64,000 nt of DNA, from positions 1 to 64,000 of the forward strand of contig VGTM01000001.1 in assembly GCA_016874685.1 (NCBI GenBank), given 5' to 3'. Both the position numbers and the translations under genes were made by a program. Positions 9,675 to 19,854 of the stretch are shown here, piece by piece (the first letter of the stretch is position 1; every line of letters begins with the position of its first letter). This DNA is from Methanobacteriota archaeon. GTDB lineage: Archaea > Methanobacteriota > Methanobacteria > Methanobacteriales > Methanobacteriaceae. Below the pieces are notes generated by a model. The model was not told the origin of the DNA, ran no database searches, and saw nothing but the letters and a program-made list of their open reading frames with translations.

Positions 9675-9877
9675 GTTATCTTCCTTTCTTTCAATATTAT
9701 TTGAATATCCTTTAATAAAATAATTTTTGATTTTTACCTTAAGAATTTTAAGAATATTTACAGTTGCAGATATTCCACCATTAAATTCAATTATATACAC
9801 AATATTTATTAATTGAAGTCCAATACATGAAATGTTTATATTTAACACCCAACAGACAGAATATCACAGGTGAGAAC

Positions 9878-11287
9878 ATGTCAGAATTCAGTGAATGGTT
9901 CCATAAAATCCTAGAAGAAGCAGAAATAATCGATGTCAGATATCCCATTAAGGGAATGCATGTTTGGCTACCACAGGGATTTAAAATTAGAAAAAATATT
10001 CTTAATATACTACGAAAAATCTTAGATGAAGATCATGAAGAACTACTCTTTCCATTACTTATACCTGAAGATGAGCTTGAAAAAGAAGCTATACATGTTA
10101 AAGGGTTTGAAGATGAAGTCTACTGGGTAACACATGGCGGATTAACAGAATTAAATAAAAAACTGGCACTTAGACCTACTAGTGAAACTGCCATGTATCC
10201 TATGTTTTCGTTGTGGGTGAGGTCCCATGGAGACCTCCCTTTAAGGTTTTATCAGATTGTTAACACTTTTAGATATGAAACAAAACATACAAGGCCTTTA
10301 ATAAGGGTCAGAGAGATCACAACATTTAAAGAAGCTCATACCATACATTCTACTAAAGAAGATGCTGAAAAACAGGTGCAGAAGGCACTAGAAATTTATA
10401 AAAGATTCTTTGACAAGCTGGGCATTCCATATGTAATAACCAGAAGACCTCCATGGGACAAGTTTCCAGGGGCAGAATACACTATTGCATTCGATACTCT
10501 CCTACCAGACGGGAAAACACTTCAGATTGGAACTGTGCATAATCTTGGGCAAACTTTTGCAAAAACTTTTGATATAACCTATGAAACACCAGAGGGAGAA
10601 CATGAGTACGTTTACCAGACATGTTATGGAGTTTCAGATCGTATAATTGCCTCAGTTGTGGGTGTTCATGGTGATAAATCAGGATTATGCTTACCTCCAA
10701 ATGTTGCACCCCATCAGATTGTAATTGTTCCAATAATATTTAAAGAGGATGCAGAAGAGGTTTTAGAATTCTGTCAAGAGTTAACCGATCCCCTAAAAAC
10801 AGACGGCAATTTAAGGGTTCATCTAGACAGCCGGGATATAAGGGCTGGAAAGAAATTTTATGAATGGGAGATGAGAGGAGTACCATTGAGACTGGAAGTA
10901 GGACCAAGAGATATTAAACATAAAAATGTTGTGGTTTTCAGACGAGATAAATTAGAAAAAGAAACAATTGCCATTGAAAAAAAATTTATAGATGCTATAA
11001 AATTTATACTTGACAGTATAAATCAAGATATGAAAGATAAGGCATGGGAATCATTTAATAGAAATATAAAAAGCGTTGAAACTGTTGATGAAGCTCTAGA
11101 ATCCTTATCAAAGCATAGAGGAATCATTTCGTTTAATTGGTGTGGAGAAGAATCCTGTGGAAAGGATTTGGAGGAAAAAGTCAGGGTAGATATTTTAGGT
11201 ATCCAGAAAGAGGATGAAAATATTGGTGTATGTATAAACTGTGGCCATAAGGCAACATTTAAAACCCTGCTTGCAAAAACATATTAA
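9878..11287 (+). CDS. proS: Prolyl-tRNA synthetase (archaeal/eukaryotic type)
   Basis: Class II aminoacyl-tRNA synthetase charging tRNA-Pro. Motif 2 region [20 protein letters not shown] and motif 3 region [20 protein letters not shown] are visible. An anticodon-binding domain follows ([11 protein letters not shown], then [15 protein letters not shown]). The C-terminal zinc-binding part has paired cysteines WCGEESCGK and CINCGHK, typical of the archaeal form. CAGGTGAGAAC precedes the ATG at 9878, so the in-frame upstream ATG is rejected. Length 469 residues, normal. Confidence 0.96.
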   Translation: MSEFSEWFHKILEEAEIIDVRYPIKGMHVWLPQGFKIRKNILNILRKILDEDHEELLFPLLIPEDELEKEAIHVKGFEDEVYWVTHGGLTELNKKLALRPTSETAMYPMFSLWVRSHGDLPLRFYQIVNTFRYETKHTRPLIRVREITTFKEAHTIHSTKEDAEKQVQKALEIYKRFFDKLGIPYVITRRPPWDKFPGAEYTIAFDTLLPDGKTLQIGTVHNLGQTFAKTFDITYETPEGEHEYVYQTCYGVSDRIIASVVGVHGDKSGLCLPPNVAPHQIVIVPIIFKEDAEEVLEFCQELTDPLKTDGNLRVHLDSRDIRAGKKFYEWEMRGVPLRLEVGPRDIKHKNVVVFRRDKLEKETIAIEKKFIDAIKFILDSINQDMKDKAWESFNRNIKSVETVDEALESLSKHRGIISFNWCGEESCGKDLEEKVRVDILGIQKEDENIGVCINCGHKATFKTLLAKTY

Positions 11288-11302
11288 GTATAGGATGGTT
11301 CG

Positions 11303-11992
11303 ATGAATTTCAGAGTCGTTTTAGTAGCTTTTATAATCATTACCTTTTCATTTGGATTTGGAATACTGAGTTATCTTGAATCACCAGGAATATCGCTAAA
11401 ACAGGCCTATGAAGAAGGAAATGTTGAAGTAGTACAAAATACAACAGCAGGTAATGTTCCACATAGTGTTATGATGAAAAATATTGGTGATAAACCTGTA
11501 ATCGTGGAAAAAGGAGATATGATAACAAGTAACGAATCCCAGGACCTCGTGATTGCAGAAAATAAAAAAATCGCACCAAATTCCAGTGCCACGGTAAAAG
11601 CATATTGCGCTGAACCTAATCAGATGGCAATTATCAGAGCAAATCTTAAACCTTCAGGTAAGACCAATGATCAAATCCAGCAAATCATAGAAAATTCAGA
11701 TCCTTATAATGCGCAAAACGCTATGAGATCTCAAATTCAAATCTGGATTATTGTATCTGGAGGCGATGTGAACCCATATGCTGGAGAAGCCATTGCATTG
11801 ACCCAAAAACAGAATATTAGCTTTTACGATTTACGTCAAAATATATCCACCGCAAAAGTAGAGGTCATGACAAAATTTAACCTAACCACTGAACAGCTTA
11901 AATCATTGCAAAATCGGACAATCGCCGTAGAACAGAGCCCGACTTGGATAGATAGGTTTATAACATGGATAAGGGAATCATTAGGAATATAA
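11303..11992 (+). CDS. Exported/membrane-anchored protein of unknown function
   Basis: A 229-residue protein with one N-terminal hydrophobic segment (VVLVAFIIITFSFGFGILSYL) that is a signal anchor or signal peptide, followed by a soluble extracytoplasmic domain. That domain has the look of a beta-sandwich (NVPHSVMMKNIGDKPVIVEKGDMI, then NKKIAPNSSATVKAYC) and a helical C-terminus with DRFITWIRESL. I do not recognise a family with certainty. It begins 15 nt after proS with an AGGATGG SD, so it is probably cotranscribed with proS. Confidence 0.7.
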   Translation: MNFRVVLVAFIIITFSFGFGILSYLESPGISLKQAYEEGNVEVVQNTTAGNVPHSVMMKNIGDKPVIVEKGDMITSNESQDLVIAENKKIAPNSSATVKAYCAEPNQMAIIRANLKPSGKTNDQIQQIIENSDPYNAQNAMRSQIQIWIIVSGGDVNPYAGEAIALTQKQNISFYDLRQNISTAKVEVMTKFNLTTEQLKSLQNRTIAVEQSPTWIDRFITWIRESLGI

Positions 11993-12010
11993 AAGCAATA
12001 AATCAAATTT

Positions 12011-12057
12011 AAAATAAAATTTTTTTTAATTCTTATCAAAAAAATAAGGTTCTCAAT
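12011..12057 (+). terminator. T-rich tract between exported protein and cofC
   Basis: A run AAAATTTTTTTTAATTCTTATC lies about 20-40 nt after the stop of the exported-protein gene. Oligo-T stretches are known archaeal terminators. The cofC start follows at 12058, so read-through is also possible. Confidence 0.35.
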
Positions 12058-12741
12058 ATGAAAAAAAAGAAAATAACATTTGCAGTAATTCCAGTTTCTC
12101 GTTTTTCCCATGCAAAAACGAGATTATCTCCAACATTAATTGTAGAAGAACGTGAAAACCTATTAAAAGCTATGTTAAAAGACGTTATAAAGGCCCTAAA
12201 AGATGTAGTTGAAAAAATAGTCGTTATAAGCTCTGATAATTACGTTTTAAATTTTGTTGAACATGTAGGTGTAACTCCTCTAAAAGAGAGTGGGGAAACG
12301 GACCTTAACGGCGCACTTAAACAGGCTTTAGATTGGTGTTCAGCCTACTGTGATCAAGTGCTCATAATTCCCTCAGACGTGCCTCTAATAAAAAAAGCTC
12401 ATGTTGAAAATTTAATAAAAAAAGGAGAGATATTTGATATTGTTATTGCCCCCTCTAAAGGAGGAGGAACTAATGCTCTCCTCTGTCCACCCTCAAGTAT
12501 TCAAATGACATTTGGAGATTATAGTTTTTTTGAACATATTAAAAATGCTAGAGCCCTGAAAATTCCTCATGCAGTTTATGATTCGTTTTATCTGTCACTG
12601 GATGTTAACACTGCTGAAGATTTAGGAGAAATAATGTTACATGGTAGAGGAACAGAAACTCGGAAATTTTTAAAAACTCTTCCTCTTAAAATACGATCTA
12701 ATCATGGTTCTGAAAGATTAGAGGTTAAAAGAGAGGTTTAA
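12058..12741 (+). CDS. cofC: 2-phospho-L-lactate guanylyltransferase (CofC)
   Basis: Activates 2-phospho-L-lactate with GTP for coenzyme F420 synthesis, the hydride carrier of methanogenesis. The 227 residues show the nucleotidyltransferase start [18 protein letters not shown], then a core [14 protein letters not shown] with the metal-binding SDVP, and [16 protein letters not shown], a CofC signature. It overlaps none of its neighbours; thiD starts 2 nt after its stop and uses an SD inside the cofC end, so the two are translationally coupled. Confidence 0.93.
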   Translation: MKKKKITFAVIPVSRFSHAKTRLSPTLIVEERENLLKAMLKDVIKALKDVVEKIVVISSDNYVLNFVEHVGVTPLKESGETDLNGALKQALDWCSAYCDQVLIIPSDVPLIKKAHVENLIKKGEIFDIVIAPSKGGGTNALLCPPSSIQMTFGDYSFFEHIKNARALKIPHAVYDSFYLSLDVNTAEDLGEIMLHGRGTETRKFLKTLPLKIRSNHGSERLEVKREV

Positions 12742-12743
12742 AT

Positions 12744-13496
12744 ATGATTGCAATGACCATTGCAGGTTTTGACCCATCCGGCGGTGCAGGAGTTCTAAAT
12801 GATATAAAAACATTCGCTGCTTTGGGTGTTTATGGGGTAGGAGTAGTAACAGCTCTTACTGCTCAGAATATTAAAAAAGTCGAAGATATTGATCCTGTAG
12901 ATGCTGAATTTGTTAAAAAACAGATTGATGTGGTTTTAGAGGAAGAACAAATAGAATATGCAAAAACAGGGATGCTTTATTCAGACGAAATTATAAGGGC
13001 TGTAGCATCTAAGGCCTCAGAGTATGATCTAAAGCTAGTTGTTGATCCAGTGCTGGTTGCAGGATCAGGAGGTTTTCTATCTAAAAAAGACGTTAGAAAA
13101 TCTATAATAAAGCATCTTCTGCCAATTGCAAAATTAACCACTCCAAATATCCTCGAAGCTCAGGTACTTTCTGGAATTGAGATTGAAAATGAAGAAGATG
13201 CTATAAAAGCTGCCTTAAAGATCGGAAAGATCTGTAATGTGGTGGTTACAGGAGGTCATCTCGGAGGAACCGAGGTATTATATAATGGTACACTCAAAAT
13301 AATTGAAGGTGAACTTATAAAAAGCGAAAATACACATGGTAGCGGCTGTACATATTCATCTGCCATTGTAGCTGGTTTAGTTAAAGGACATGAACTTGAG
13401 AGAGCAATAAAGGATGCGGGTGAGTTTGTAAGAGATAGTATTAAACATGGTGGGAGAGGTACCTTAAATCAATTTTGGAAATTTAAAACAGTTTAA
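12744..13496 (+). CDS. thiD: Hydroxymethylpyrimidine (phosphate) kinase
   Basis: Phosphorylates HMP and HMP-P in thiamine synthesis. The 250-residue protein begins IAMTIAGFDPSGGAGVLNDIKTF (substrate-binding GG) and ends with the ribokinase-fold signature THGSGCTYSSAIVAGL (anion hole with catalytic Asp replaced by the usual Cys of ThiD). It lacks the ThiN domain fused to ThiD in many archaea, so thiamine phosphate synthase must be encoded elsewhere. SD AGAGAGGTTT lies within the cofC end. Confidence 0.94.
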   Translation: MIAMTIAGFDPSGGAGVLNDIKTFAALGVYGVGVVTALTAQNIKKVEDIDPVDAEFVKKQIDVVLEEEQIEYAKTGMLYSDEIIRAVASKASEYDLKLVVDPVLVAGSGGFLSKKDVRKSIIKHLLPIAKLTTPNILEAQVLSGIEIENEEDAIKAALKIGKICNVVVTGGHLGGTEVLYNGTLKIIEGELIKSENTHGSGCTYSSAIVAGLVKGHELERAIKDAGEFVRDSIKHGGRGTLNQFWKFKTV

Positions 13497-13698
13497 GAAG
13501 TTATTTAATTGATAAACATGATCTATTGATAAATATTGATAATTTTTATTCATCATTTTTTGATAATTTTTGTGATAAAAGTTGTAAATGTGTTTTTTGA
13601 CTAATTCGTCAGAATTATATAATTTTTAATTAGCATGAAAAAAAATAATATAAATACTAAATTATTTAAAAAATTGAAAAAAATAGTAGGTCGAGAAT

Positions 13699-14472
13699 AT
13701 GAAATTCAATTGGAAATTATTTTTGATTTTGCTTGCAGCAAGTATCTTTGGATTGATAGCCATCATACCATATACTCTAACACTTCAAGGCAGTTTACTT
13801 CAAGGACTTCCTGTACCTCTCTATATCATATTAATAGCCCAGATTTTACAAAATGTAATTCTATTCTCAATTTTCATATTCATTGGCCTTTATTTGTCAA
13901 AAAAAGTAGGACTAGGTCTTCCTATAATAGAGGGTTGGCTTGCTGGTAGAGAAGTAAAAAGTTATTTAAAATCTATAATTGGGATATCTATAGGTTTAGG
14001 AGTACTTGCAGCTATTTTGATAATTGGTATGGACATTTTATTTTCACTGGCTGGTATCACAATAACTGTAAGTCAGTCCAGCCAATTGAATCCACCTGCA
14101 TGGCAGGGTTTTCTTGCATCCTTCTATGGTGGAATCAACGAAGAGATAATGATGCGACTATTTTTAATGTCCATCATTGTCTGGATATGTTATAAAATAA
14201 AAAAGACAGATGATGGAAAGCCAACAAATCTTGGATTTTGGTCTGCTATTATTCTCGCTGCAGTCATTTTTGGTTTAGGACATCTACCAATTACCAGTGC
14301 CTTAACAACCATTACACCATTGATTGTTTTACGTGCCATAGTATTAAATGGTGTAGGTGGAATTATTTTTGGATGGCTTTACTGGAAGAAAGGTTTAGAA
14401 TCAGCTATGATATCGCATTTCTCAACAGATATTGTGTTACATGTTCTATTACCTTTATTAGTGTTTTTATAA
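13699..14472 (+). CDS. CPBP family intramembrane metalloprotease (CAAX/Abi type)
   Basis: Polytopic membrane protein of 257 residues with about seven to eight hydrophobic helices. The three CPBP motifs are in order: GGINEEIMMRLFL (EExxxR, glutamates near residue 150), FGLGHLP (FxxxH) and SHFSTDIVLH. Family members cleave prenylated or other membrane peptides or act in bacteriocin immunity; here the role is unknown. It starts after an AGTAGGTCGAGAAT leader, alone, with AT-rich flanks and a convergent purA 280 nt away. Confidence 0.88.
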   Translation: MKFNWKLFLILLAASIFGLIAIIPYTLTLQGSLLQGLPVPLYIILIAQILQNVILFSIFIFIGLYLSKKVGLGLPIIEGWLAGREVKSYLKSIIGISIGLGVLAAILIIGMDILFSLAGITITVSQSSQLNPPAWQGFLASFYGGINEEIMMRLFLMSIIVWICYKIKKTDDGKPTNLGFWSAIILAAVIFGLGHLPITSALTTITPLIVLRAIVLNGVGGIIFGWLYWKKGLESAMISHFSTDIVLHVLLPLLVFL

Positions 14473-14751
14473 AAAATACCATAAATTCATTAAAAAAAAA
14501 TATAAAAAATATAATTTTAAAAATTTCCTAATAAAAATAAAATGCTTAAAAAAATTAAAGAGGATTAAAAGTAAAAAAATCCAAATATTTTAATTATAGT
14601 GAAGTACCAAAGGTTTTAAACTATTCTTTCAGTAACCTTGTGAAAAAATGATTTTAAGCTGGTTAGAGATGGTTAAATATAATTTATTGGAATTATATTC
14701 CATGCATAAGTTTAATAAATTAGGTTCTTAACTATAAATATTATTAATTAT

Positions 14752-15774
14752 TTACAAAATTTCGTCTCTTAAATCAATTGTATCCTCAAGATCCGGACCA
14801 GTTGAAATTATAGTTACTGGAACTCCAGTTTCCCCTTCAATTTCGTCCACGAACCTTTTAATTTCCACAGAAAGTTTTGAATAATCTTTTACCCTTTCAC
14901 ACTCCGGATAAAGCCTGTCAACACAAGTTAGGGCTATCTGGGTTGCTCCGTTAATCATGCAAGACTCGGCAGCAAGTTCCATATCAAATAGTCCTATTCT
15001 CCTTCTACGCCCTGTTACCGTACCATATTCTTCTAAACCCATTTTTTCAGCTTTTTCTTCAGACATTTCAGTCCTGAAAGGTCCAGCACCAACTCGAGTT
15101 ATGTAAGACTTGAAAACCACTATCACATCATCGATCCTGGTTGGTCCAACACCCACATCAGAAGCAGCACTGCTTGCAGTGGTATCCTTACTGGTTACAT
15201 AAGGATATGTACCATAATAAAGAGAAAGGCCAAAACCTTGCGATCCTTCAATAAAAACATTTTTATTCTCATCTAATGCTCGATTTACCTCTGCCGGAAC
15301 ATTGGTGGTGTAAAAACTCATCTCTTCAATTTCTCCTGCAAGTTTTGCAACCCTCATGACCCGGGCTGCATTTGCAGGACCGCATCCTGTTCCAGTACTT
15401 CCTATTGTCTTTGAAAGATAGTCTGAAGCCTGATCCTGTTTTTTATGTTTTTTTTCTATAATTGCACACCTATAATCAGCGAAAGTTCTGCCCTTGACAT
15501 TATATTTATTTAAATAATCAATTTCATGCATAAAAACTTCAGGATCGACAAGTACACCTGCACCAATGAGCAATTTTGCACCAGTATGCACAAATCCTGA
15601 TGGAATCATTCTCAAGGCGTATTTTTCACCGTGAAACTCAACAGAATGTCCTGCGTTGGGACCTACTCCTGCTCTTGCTATAATATCAGGTTTATCATTA
15701 TAACAAAGATAAGTTATACATTTACCCTTACCTTCGTCTCCCCATCCTCCACCTACTAAAATGCTACATGTCAT
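14752..15774 (-). CDS. purA: Adenylosuccinate synthetase (short archaeal form)
   Basis: GTP-dependent first step from IMP to AMP. At 340 residues it is about 90 shorter than bacterial PurA, as is usual for methanogen and Thermoplasma-type enzymes. Motifs: [19 protein letters not shown] (P-loop with catalytic Asp), [14 protein letters not shown] with the active-site His, and [17 protein letters not shown] (IMP loop). AGGAGAG precedes the ATG. It is monocistronic. Confidence 0.95.
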   Translation of the reverse strand: MTCSILVGGGWGDEGKGKCITYLCYNDKPDIIARAGVGPNAGHSVEFHGEKYALRMIPSGFVHTGAKLLIGAGVLVDPEVFMHEIDYLNKYNVKGRTFADYRCAIIEKKHKKQDQASDYLSKTIGSTGTGCGPANAARVMRVAKLAGEIEEMSFYTTNVPAEVNRALDENKNVFIEGSQGFGLSLYYGTYPYVTSKDTTASSAASDVGVGPTRIDDVIVVFKSYITRVGAGPFRTEMSEEKAEKMGLEEYGTVTGRRRRIGLFDMELAAESCMINGATQIALTCVDRLYPECERVKDYSKLSVEIKRFVDEIEGETGVPVTIISTGPDLEDTIDLRDEIL

Positions 15775-15978
15775 GTGAAACTCTCCTTATTTTTTGCCTC
15801 TTTTACTTTGGAGCAGCCCTAATAAAAACTTTTCCCTAATTGTAAAAACACTTAAAAATTCGGTTATTTCAGTTTTATCAGATAATATGAAATTTAGATT
15901 GATTTATATCTTCTAAAACGGCTTCATTGATAAGGATAAATATTTTTTATAATATTTTTTAATTATATATTAATACAA

Positions 15979-17304
15979 TCACTTCTTTCTGATAACTCTT
16001 TCAAAAAGAGATGGTGTAAATTTCCGCTGAAGTGCAATCAGAACGTGTTGATCCAGTGCTTCTTCTAGGATCTCCTCCGTGATACGATCTTCCCCCTTTC
16101 TTATACGTATGGCTCGTGCAATCTCTGCAACGTCCCTTGCATGAGCAAAACTAGGTTGAAGATTTTCTCCTCCTTCAAAACTTGGTTTATATACATTTAC
16201 AAACCTTTCTAAAACATTTTCGTCGTATTTTTCGCCTAATATATCTAAATTCCTCTTAAAGACCTCAAGAATATCAGGGGTAGCAGGTGTGTCTAGAAAA
16301 ATGTGTAAAGGTGCTCTTCTAAGATGTGCTTCATCCATTATAGTTATTTCTAAGTTTGTTGAAAAAGCAGGTATAAAATGGGTGTGCACAATTACTGGTG
16401 CTCCTTTAATATATATTACATCCTTTTTATTTTCCAATGGTACAATTAATCTGTTCAAAATTGAATTATGATCTTCTTTCTGTCTTCCCAGGTCGTCTAA
16501 GAGATACACACCACCATTTGCTTTAATTATAGGTGAAGTTTCATATACTCCTTTGTTTGGGTCATAATTTGTCTCCAATTTCTCACTAGTAAGCTCTGAA
16601 CTTGTAAAGACGAATGGAGCATAAATTTTAACCCATCTTGGATCTTCAGGCTGTTCAGGGCAAATTCGGTGGAAATCCGGGTCATAAAGTTGGATCACCT
16701 GTTCACTGAACTCTATAAACTTGGGAATAACAAGGGGTGGTAGAAGATCTGACATCTTGCTTGTAATGAAAGTTTTACCAGTTCCAGGTAGTCCATATAT
16801 AAAAAAACCTTTTCCACCAATGGCAGCTTCAACCAATGTCTTTTTTGCATGGTCAAGCCCCACAACATCCTTAAATGCATTTTCAACCACTTCTTTTGGA
16901 ACATCAATCGGGAACCTACCCTTAATTTGAACTTCCATAATCTCATAATAGCTATTATAAGGAACTGGAGCCATGCCTACATATGGATTTTCACTTAGGA
17001 GTTTAACTGCTTTTTCGTGACCTTGTTTTGTAATAGTGTACTCCACACTTGGAAATAAAAAACCTCCTGCCGTAGGAACACAAAAATTCTCCTCTTCAAG
17101 TATATGTAAACATTCTTCCAGTAAATCAACATGTAAACCAGTAATTTCATGAATCTGTCTAACTTTAATACTTCCATAAGTAGAAATCAGTTTCAGAATC
17201 AAATTTTTGATGAATGACTCAGAGAGATCCATTTCTTCAAGAGATTTAGGCTGTTCAAGGATTTGAAATATTTTTTGCATTCTTTTATCATGGTAATATT
17301 CCAT
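15979..17304 (-). CDS. AAA family ATPase with N-terminal winged-helix region
   Basis: About 441 residues. The N-terminal ~120 resemble a winged helix (KLISTYGSIKVRQIHEITGL and a following YTITKQGHEKAVKLL). The AAA module has Walker A FFIYGLPGTGKTFITSK, Walker B NGGVYLLDDLGRQ, and arginine-rich sensor segments (EAHLRRAPLHIFLD, PSFAHARDVAEIARA). Its MoxR/RuvB-like helicase-associated C-terminus fits a conserved methanogen ATPase of unknown substrate. Start choice is uncertain: ATG at 17304 or a GTG 9 nt upstream, both near AGGTAAGTGG. A TATA-like AAAATATATAG lies upstream. Confidence 0.82.
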   Translation of the reverse strand: MEYYHDKRMQKIFQILEQPKSLEEMDLSESFIKNLILKLISTYGSIKVRQIHEITGLHVDLLEECLHILEEENFCVPTAGGFLFPSVEYTITKQGHEKAVKLLSENPYVGMAPVPYNSYYEIMEVQIKGRFPIDVPKEVVENAFKDVVGLDHAKKTLVEAAIGGKGFFIYGLPGTGKTFITSKMSDLLPPLVIPKFIEFSEQVIQLYDPDFHRICPEQPEDPRWVKIYAPFVFTSSELTSEKLETNYDPNKGVYETSPIIKANGGVYLLDDLGRQKEDHNSILNRLIVPLENKKDVIYIKGAPVIVHTHFIPAFSTNLEITIMDEAHLRRAPLHIFLDTPATPDILEVFKRNLDILGEKYDENVLERFVNVYKPSFEGGENLQPSFAHARDVAEIARAIRIRKGEDRITEEILEEALDQHVLIALQRKFTPSLFERVIRKK

Positions 17305-17695
17305 GAATACCACTTACCTGCGTTTCTATATATTTTATGATAGGTGAACTTGTATTGAAGTTATGTTCCTCCTTTAACATAGTTTTTGTTATTCTGGTTA
17401 TTTTAATGAACACAATCTTTCAGAATATTGCGAGAAATAATGATCAGTTTTGGAAGAATAAAATATTGTCCAGATTCTTCTTTTCATCTTTTAGTGAAAT
17501 TTCACAATTTCTTTTATATCGAAATTTTTGTGAATTATTATAATTTCAATTTTATAGCTTAATTAGTCTTCTGCTGGTTATTTTTATCCCTAAAGCAGTT
17601 TATGATGTGAATCTAATAAAATATAGAAATTATCAAAAACCCTGATTTTTTTAGTAAATCATCCTAATATATAATTATGCAAAGGTCTCGATTAG
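17305..17695. other. Intergenic region without a supported gene
   Basis: About 390 nt of AT-rich DNA between the AAA ATPase start and the C39 locus. It holds the minus-strand TATA-like promoter of the ATPase at about 17320-17335. A short plus-strand open frame here has no SD and a low-complexity hydrophobic translation and is not supported. I see no RNA gene. Confidence 0.6.
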
Positions 17696-17872
17696 TTATA
17701 ATACTGCATTTAAACCTTCCGCTTTAGCTGCTTCTGCTAGTCCGTACATTGTTGTACCGTTCTCATCTGTCCCTGCGAGGTTCATGAGTTCCTGTTCTGT
17801 TGCTTTGATTCGCATGTTATTTAGAACTGTTGCGAGTGCTGCTAGTCCGCAGGTGTAGTTGATGGTATGCAT
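17696..17872 (-). pseudogene. Remnant of C39 peptidase domain, N-terminal (Cys) half
   Basis: Encodes 58 residues that match the first half of the C39 domain of the full-length gene at 21846-22982. It covers INYTCGLAALATVLNN with the catalytic Cys, then AGTDENGTTMYGLAEAAKA, and stops just after GLNAV, where the paralogue continues to the His/Asp half. There is no signal peptide, no SD and no tail. The conserved Pro after CG is changed to Leu. It is the last (3'-most) element of the array and is most simply a broken copy left by recombination. Confidence 0.8.
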
Positions 17873-18164
17873 TATGATTCATGGATATCTAGTGAGGATC
17901 GTATTAACTGAAGTCTTTATGTCTATTTTTTCTTTTTTTAATTTGTTACAGCCTATATGAATTAATGGTGAATTTTTGAGACATCAATACCATTACTATA
18001 GGTAAATAATGAAAATTCTACTATTTAACATTTAATTGTTATTCCACGTACAAGTAAGAGAATAAACAGCCGCCAATGCCATTGTTACGATCAATAGTTC
18101 TATGATGTAAAAATCAAGTTATAGTGTATGTAATTTAGTGTAGATGCATAAATGGTAGACAATA

Positions 18165-18371
18165 CTAGCACAACAGATAGATTATGCTTGAAAACACTAA
18201 ATAAAGAGTCTTGTTGTAGTATTTTTTGTTCTCAAAAATACCACCTATAATGAATATTGTACCAATAAGGGCCATTATCCCTGTAAAAGGAGACTTAACA
18301 AGAAACCAGATAAATACAGAAATGCCAAAAAACAAAACACCCATTAAAATAAATATTGAATTTACTTTCAT
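18165..18371 (-). CDS. Small two-helix membrane protein, candidate immunity protein
   Basis: A 68-residue, very hydrophobic protein (SIFILMGVLFFGISVFIWFLV, then TGIMALIGTIFIIGG, then a C-terminal hydrophobic stretch). AAGGAAG precedes the ATG. It lies directly downstream of the D cassette on the same strand, where the other cassettes also have a small membrane-associated gene. By analogy with polymorphic toxin loci it may protect against the tail encoded by that cassette. I recognise no family; the role is inference from position only. Confidence 0.6.
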   Translation of the reverse strand: MKVNSIFILMGVLFFGISVFIWFLVKSPFTGIMALIGTIFIIGGIFENKKYYNKTLYLVFSSIIYLLC

Positions 18372-18456
18372 TTATTTACTTCCTTAAATTCATTTTATTT
18401 ATTAAAAATAAAAATTTGAAGTATTAAGTCTATAAAACCACTCCACATCCTTATAT

Positions 18457-19140
18457 TCATGGCCCTACTGCGATCATTCCAATTCCAGTACAAATCCCAC
18501 ACACAGCTGCATAATAACACGCAGGGGCTCCTGGACTAGTGCAGCTACTTCCAACAATAAGAACAACATTTCCGACAATCATAGTGGTAGCAGCAGCATA
18601 ATATGCTACTTTACGCCAATTAATCCTTTTGCAGCTCCAACTCTACTTCCCCAAGCCGATTTGTGATGATGGTGCTGGGGCTTCCAATAAGCGCCAATAA
18701 TGTTCTGCATCTCTTCACTAGTCAAGGTTTTACTGTTGTCTGCCTGCACACTGGTTGAATTTGCATCTGTTTCATTGCTTGTTTGTTCTGCAGTTCCATT
18801 AACTTGTATTGAACTACTTACGTCTAGCGCTGCCACGTTAGGATGACTTATAACCAATGCATTCCCACTGTAAACCTCAGCAAACTTCTCCTTGCTCATC
18901 TCAATGTTTCCAAGGCTTGGATCTGCGAGTTTCACGCTCTCGTTAGTCACTTCCCTTACTACACTGTAGTGAGGTCCGCCATCGATGGTTACATACACTA
19001 TGTTGTTCTTTTTAAGCTCCTCTATTGATAGTTTCATGCCAACTGCATCTAAACCTTTTGCTTTTGCTGCTTCTGCTAATCCGTACATTGATGTTCTGTT
19101 GTATCGATTCCAAAGTTTTTTAAGACGTTTAGGGTGCTAT
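18457..19140 (-). pseudogene. Cassette D: headless C39/double-glycine-like copy with frameshifted bacteriocin-like tail
   Basis: Homology to the full-length paralogue begins near 19140 (VLKNFGIDTTE). After an internal deletion and frame change it runs intact from MYGLAEAAKAKG at 19088 through the His (GGPHYSVVREV) and Asp (LADPSLGNIE) half of C39, the linker and the motif LTSEEMQNIIGA. The frame stops at 18606 (GLIGVK). One frame over, it continues without a stop to 18457, giving a tail of about 80 residues with a Gly/Ala-rich hydrophobic part and four cysteines (SSCTSPGAPACYYAAVCGIC). No signal peptide or Cys half is present. It is a silent donor cassette, or a decayed gene with a one-base loss. 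Confidence 0.7.
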
Positions 19141-19338
19141 AGATCCACAAATTTAAAAAGTTAATTGCATACAGTTTTTCTATTATCTGAACCCATTATT
19201 GTGTCATTTGGATTTTTACGTGCTATAAAGATTATAACTTTTACAAAAGGTGATTTACCCAATATTATTCCAGAATTACATTTGTACAATCATCAACTTC
19301 TTTAAGACAATAAAAAAATGAAAAAAAATCGTTTAATT

Positions 19339-19821
19339 TCACGTTTTTTCTATGTATGTAGCTTTGATCATAATTAAGTCTTTATTGGCTAATTCTGAGG
19401 TTTCAGTTCTTATAGGGTATGAATATTCTCCATATGCGATTATCGTATCTCCGGGATTAAATGGTATGGTGCTTGCGTACGATACAATAATAGGATTTTG
19501 TAGTCCGGGAACCTTAAGTTCTATGTATGTTCTTGTTTTATTAAATTGTACAGGTTCTATTTTTTTTTGTATTTGGCCTTTTACTTTGACTTTTTGTCCA
19601 TTTAGGGAAGCAGGATTTTCCGATACTTTTGATAGGTTTAGTTCCGTGCAGGAAGCCTTATAAGCTGAAATATTTTCCTCTGAAACTACTGGTAAATAAG
19701 AATCGCTTTCTTTCCCTTCGCTTGCCATGAATTCGAACGATAATCCAAATATTAAAGTATATGCAAATGCTGCCACTACTATAATTAGTAACGCAGTTAG
19801 AACTTTACTTAATTTTTCCAT
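19339..19821 (-). CDS. Membrane-anchored OB-like protein, candidate immunity protein
   Basis: 160 residues: an N-terminal hydrophobic anchor (VLTALLIIVVAAFAYTLIFGL) and an extracytoplasmic domain with an OB-fold pattern (LNGQKVKVKGQIQKKI, TYIELKVPGLQNPIIVSY, FNPGDTIIAYGEY). GAGGTGAT precedes the start; the second of two adjacent ATG codons has better spacing. It follows cassette C on the same strand, the place occupied by small membrane proteins after the other cassettes. An immunity role is inferred from that position. The alternative is an unrelated surface protein inserted in the array. Confidence 0.65.
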   Translation of the reverse strand: MEKLSKVLTALLIIVVAAFAYTLIFGLSFEFMASEGKESDSYLPVVSEENISAYKASCTELNLSKVSENPASLNGQKVKVKGQIQKKIEPVQFNKTRTYIELKVPGLQNPIIVSYASTIPFNPGDTIIAYGEYSYPIRTETSELANKDLIMIKATYIEKT

Positions 19822-19854
19822 CATATCACCTCAATTTATATTGCTGTTTCAGAC

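Noticed and set aside
12700-12760. Thiamine riboswitch before thiD
   Set aside because: thiD starts 2 nt after cofC and its SD lies inside cofC, leaving no room for an aptamer.
13635-13949. A second open frame overlapping the start of the CPBP protease
   Set aside because: Different frame, no SD, and its product lacks any family signal; the CPBP frame has all three motifs.
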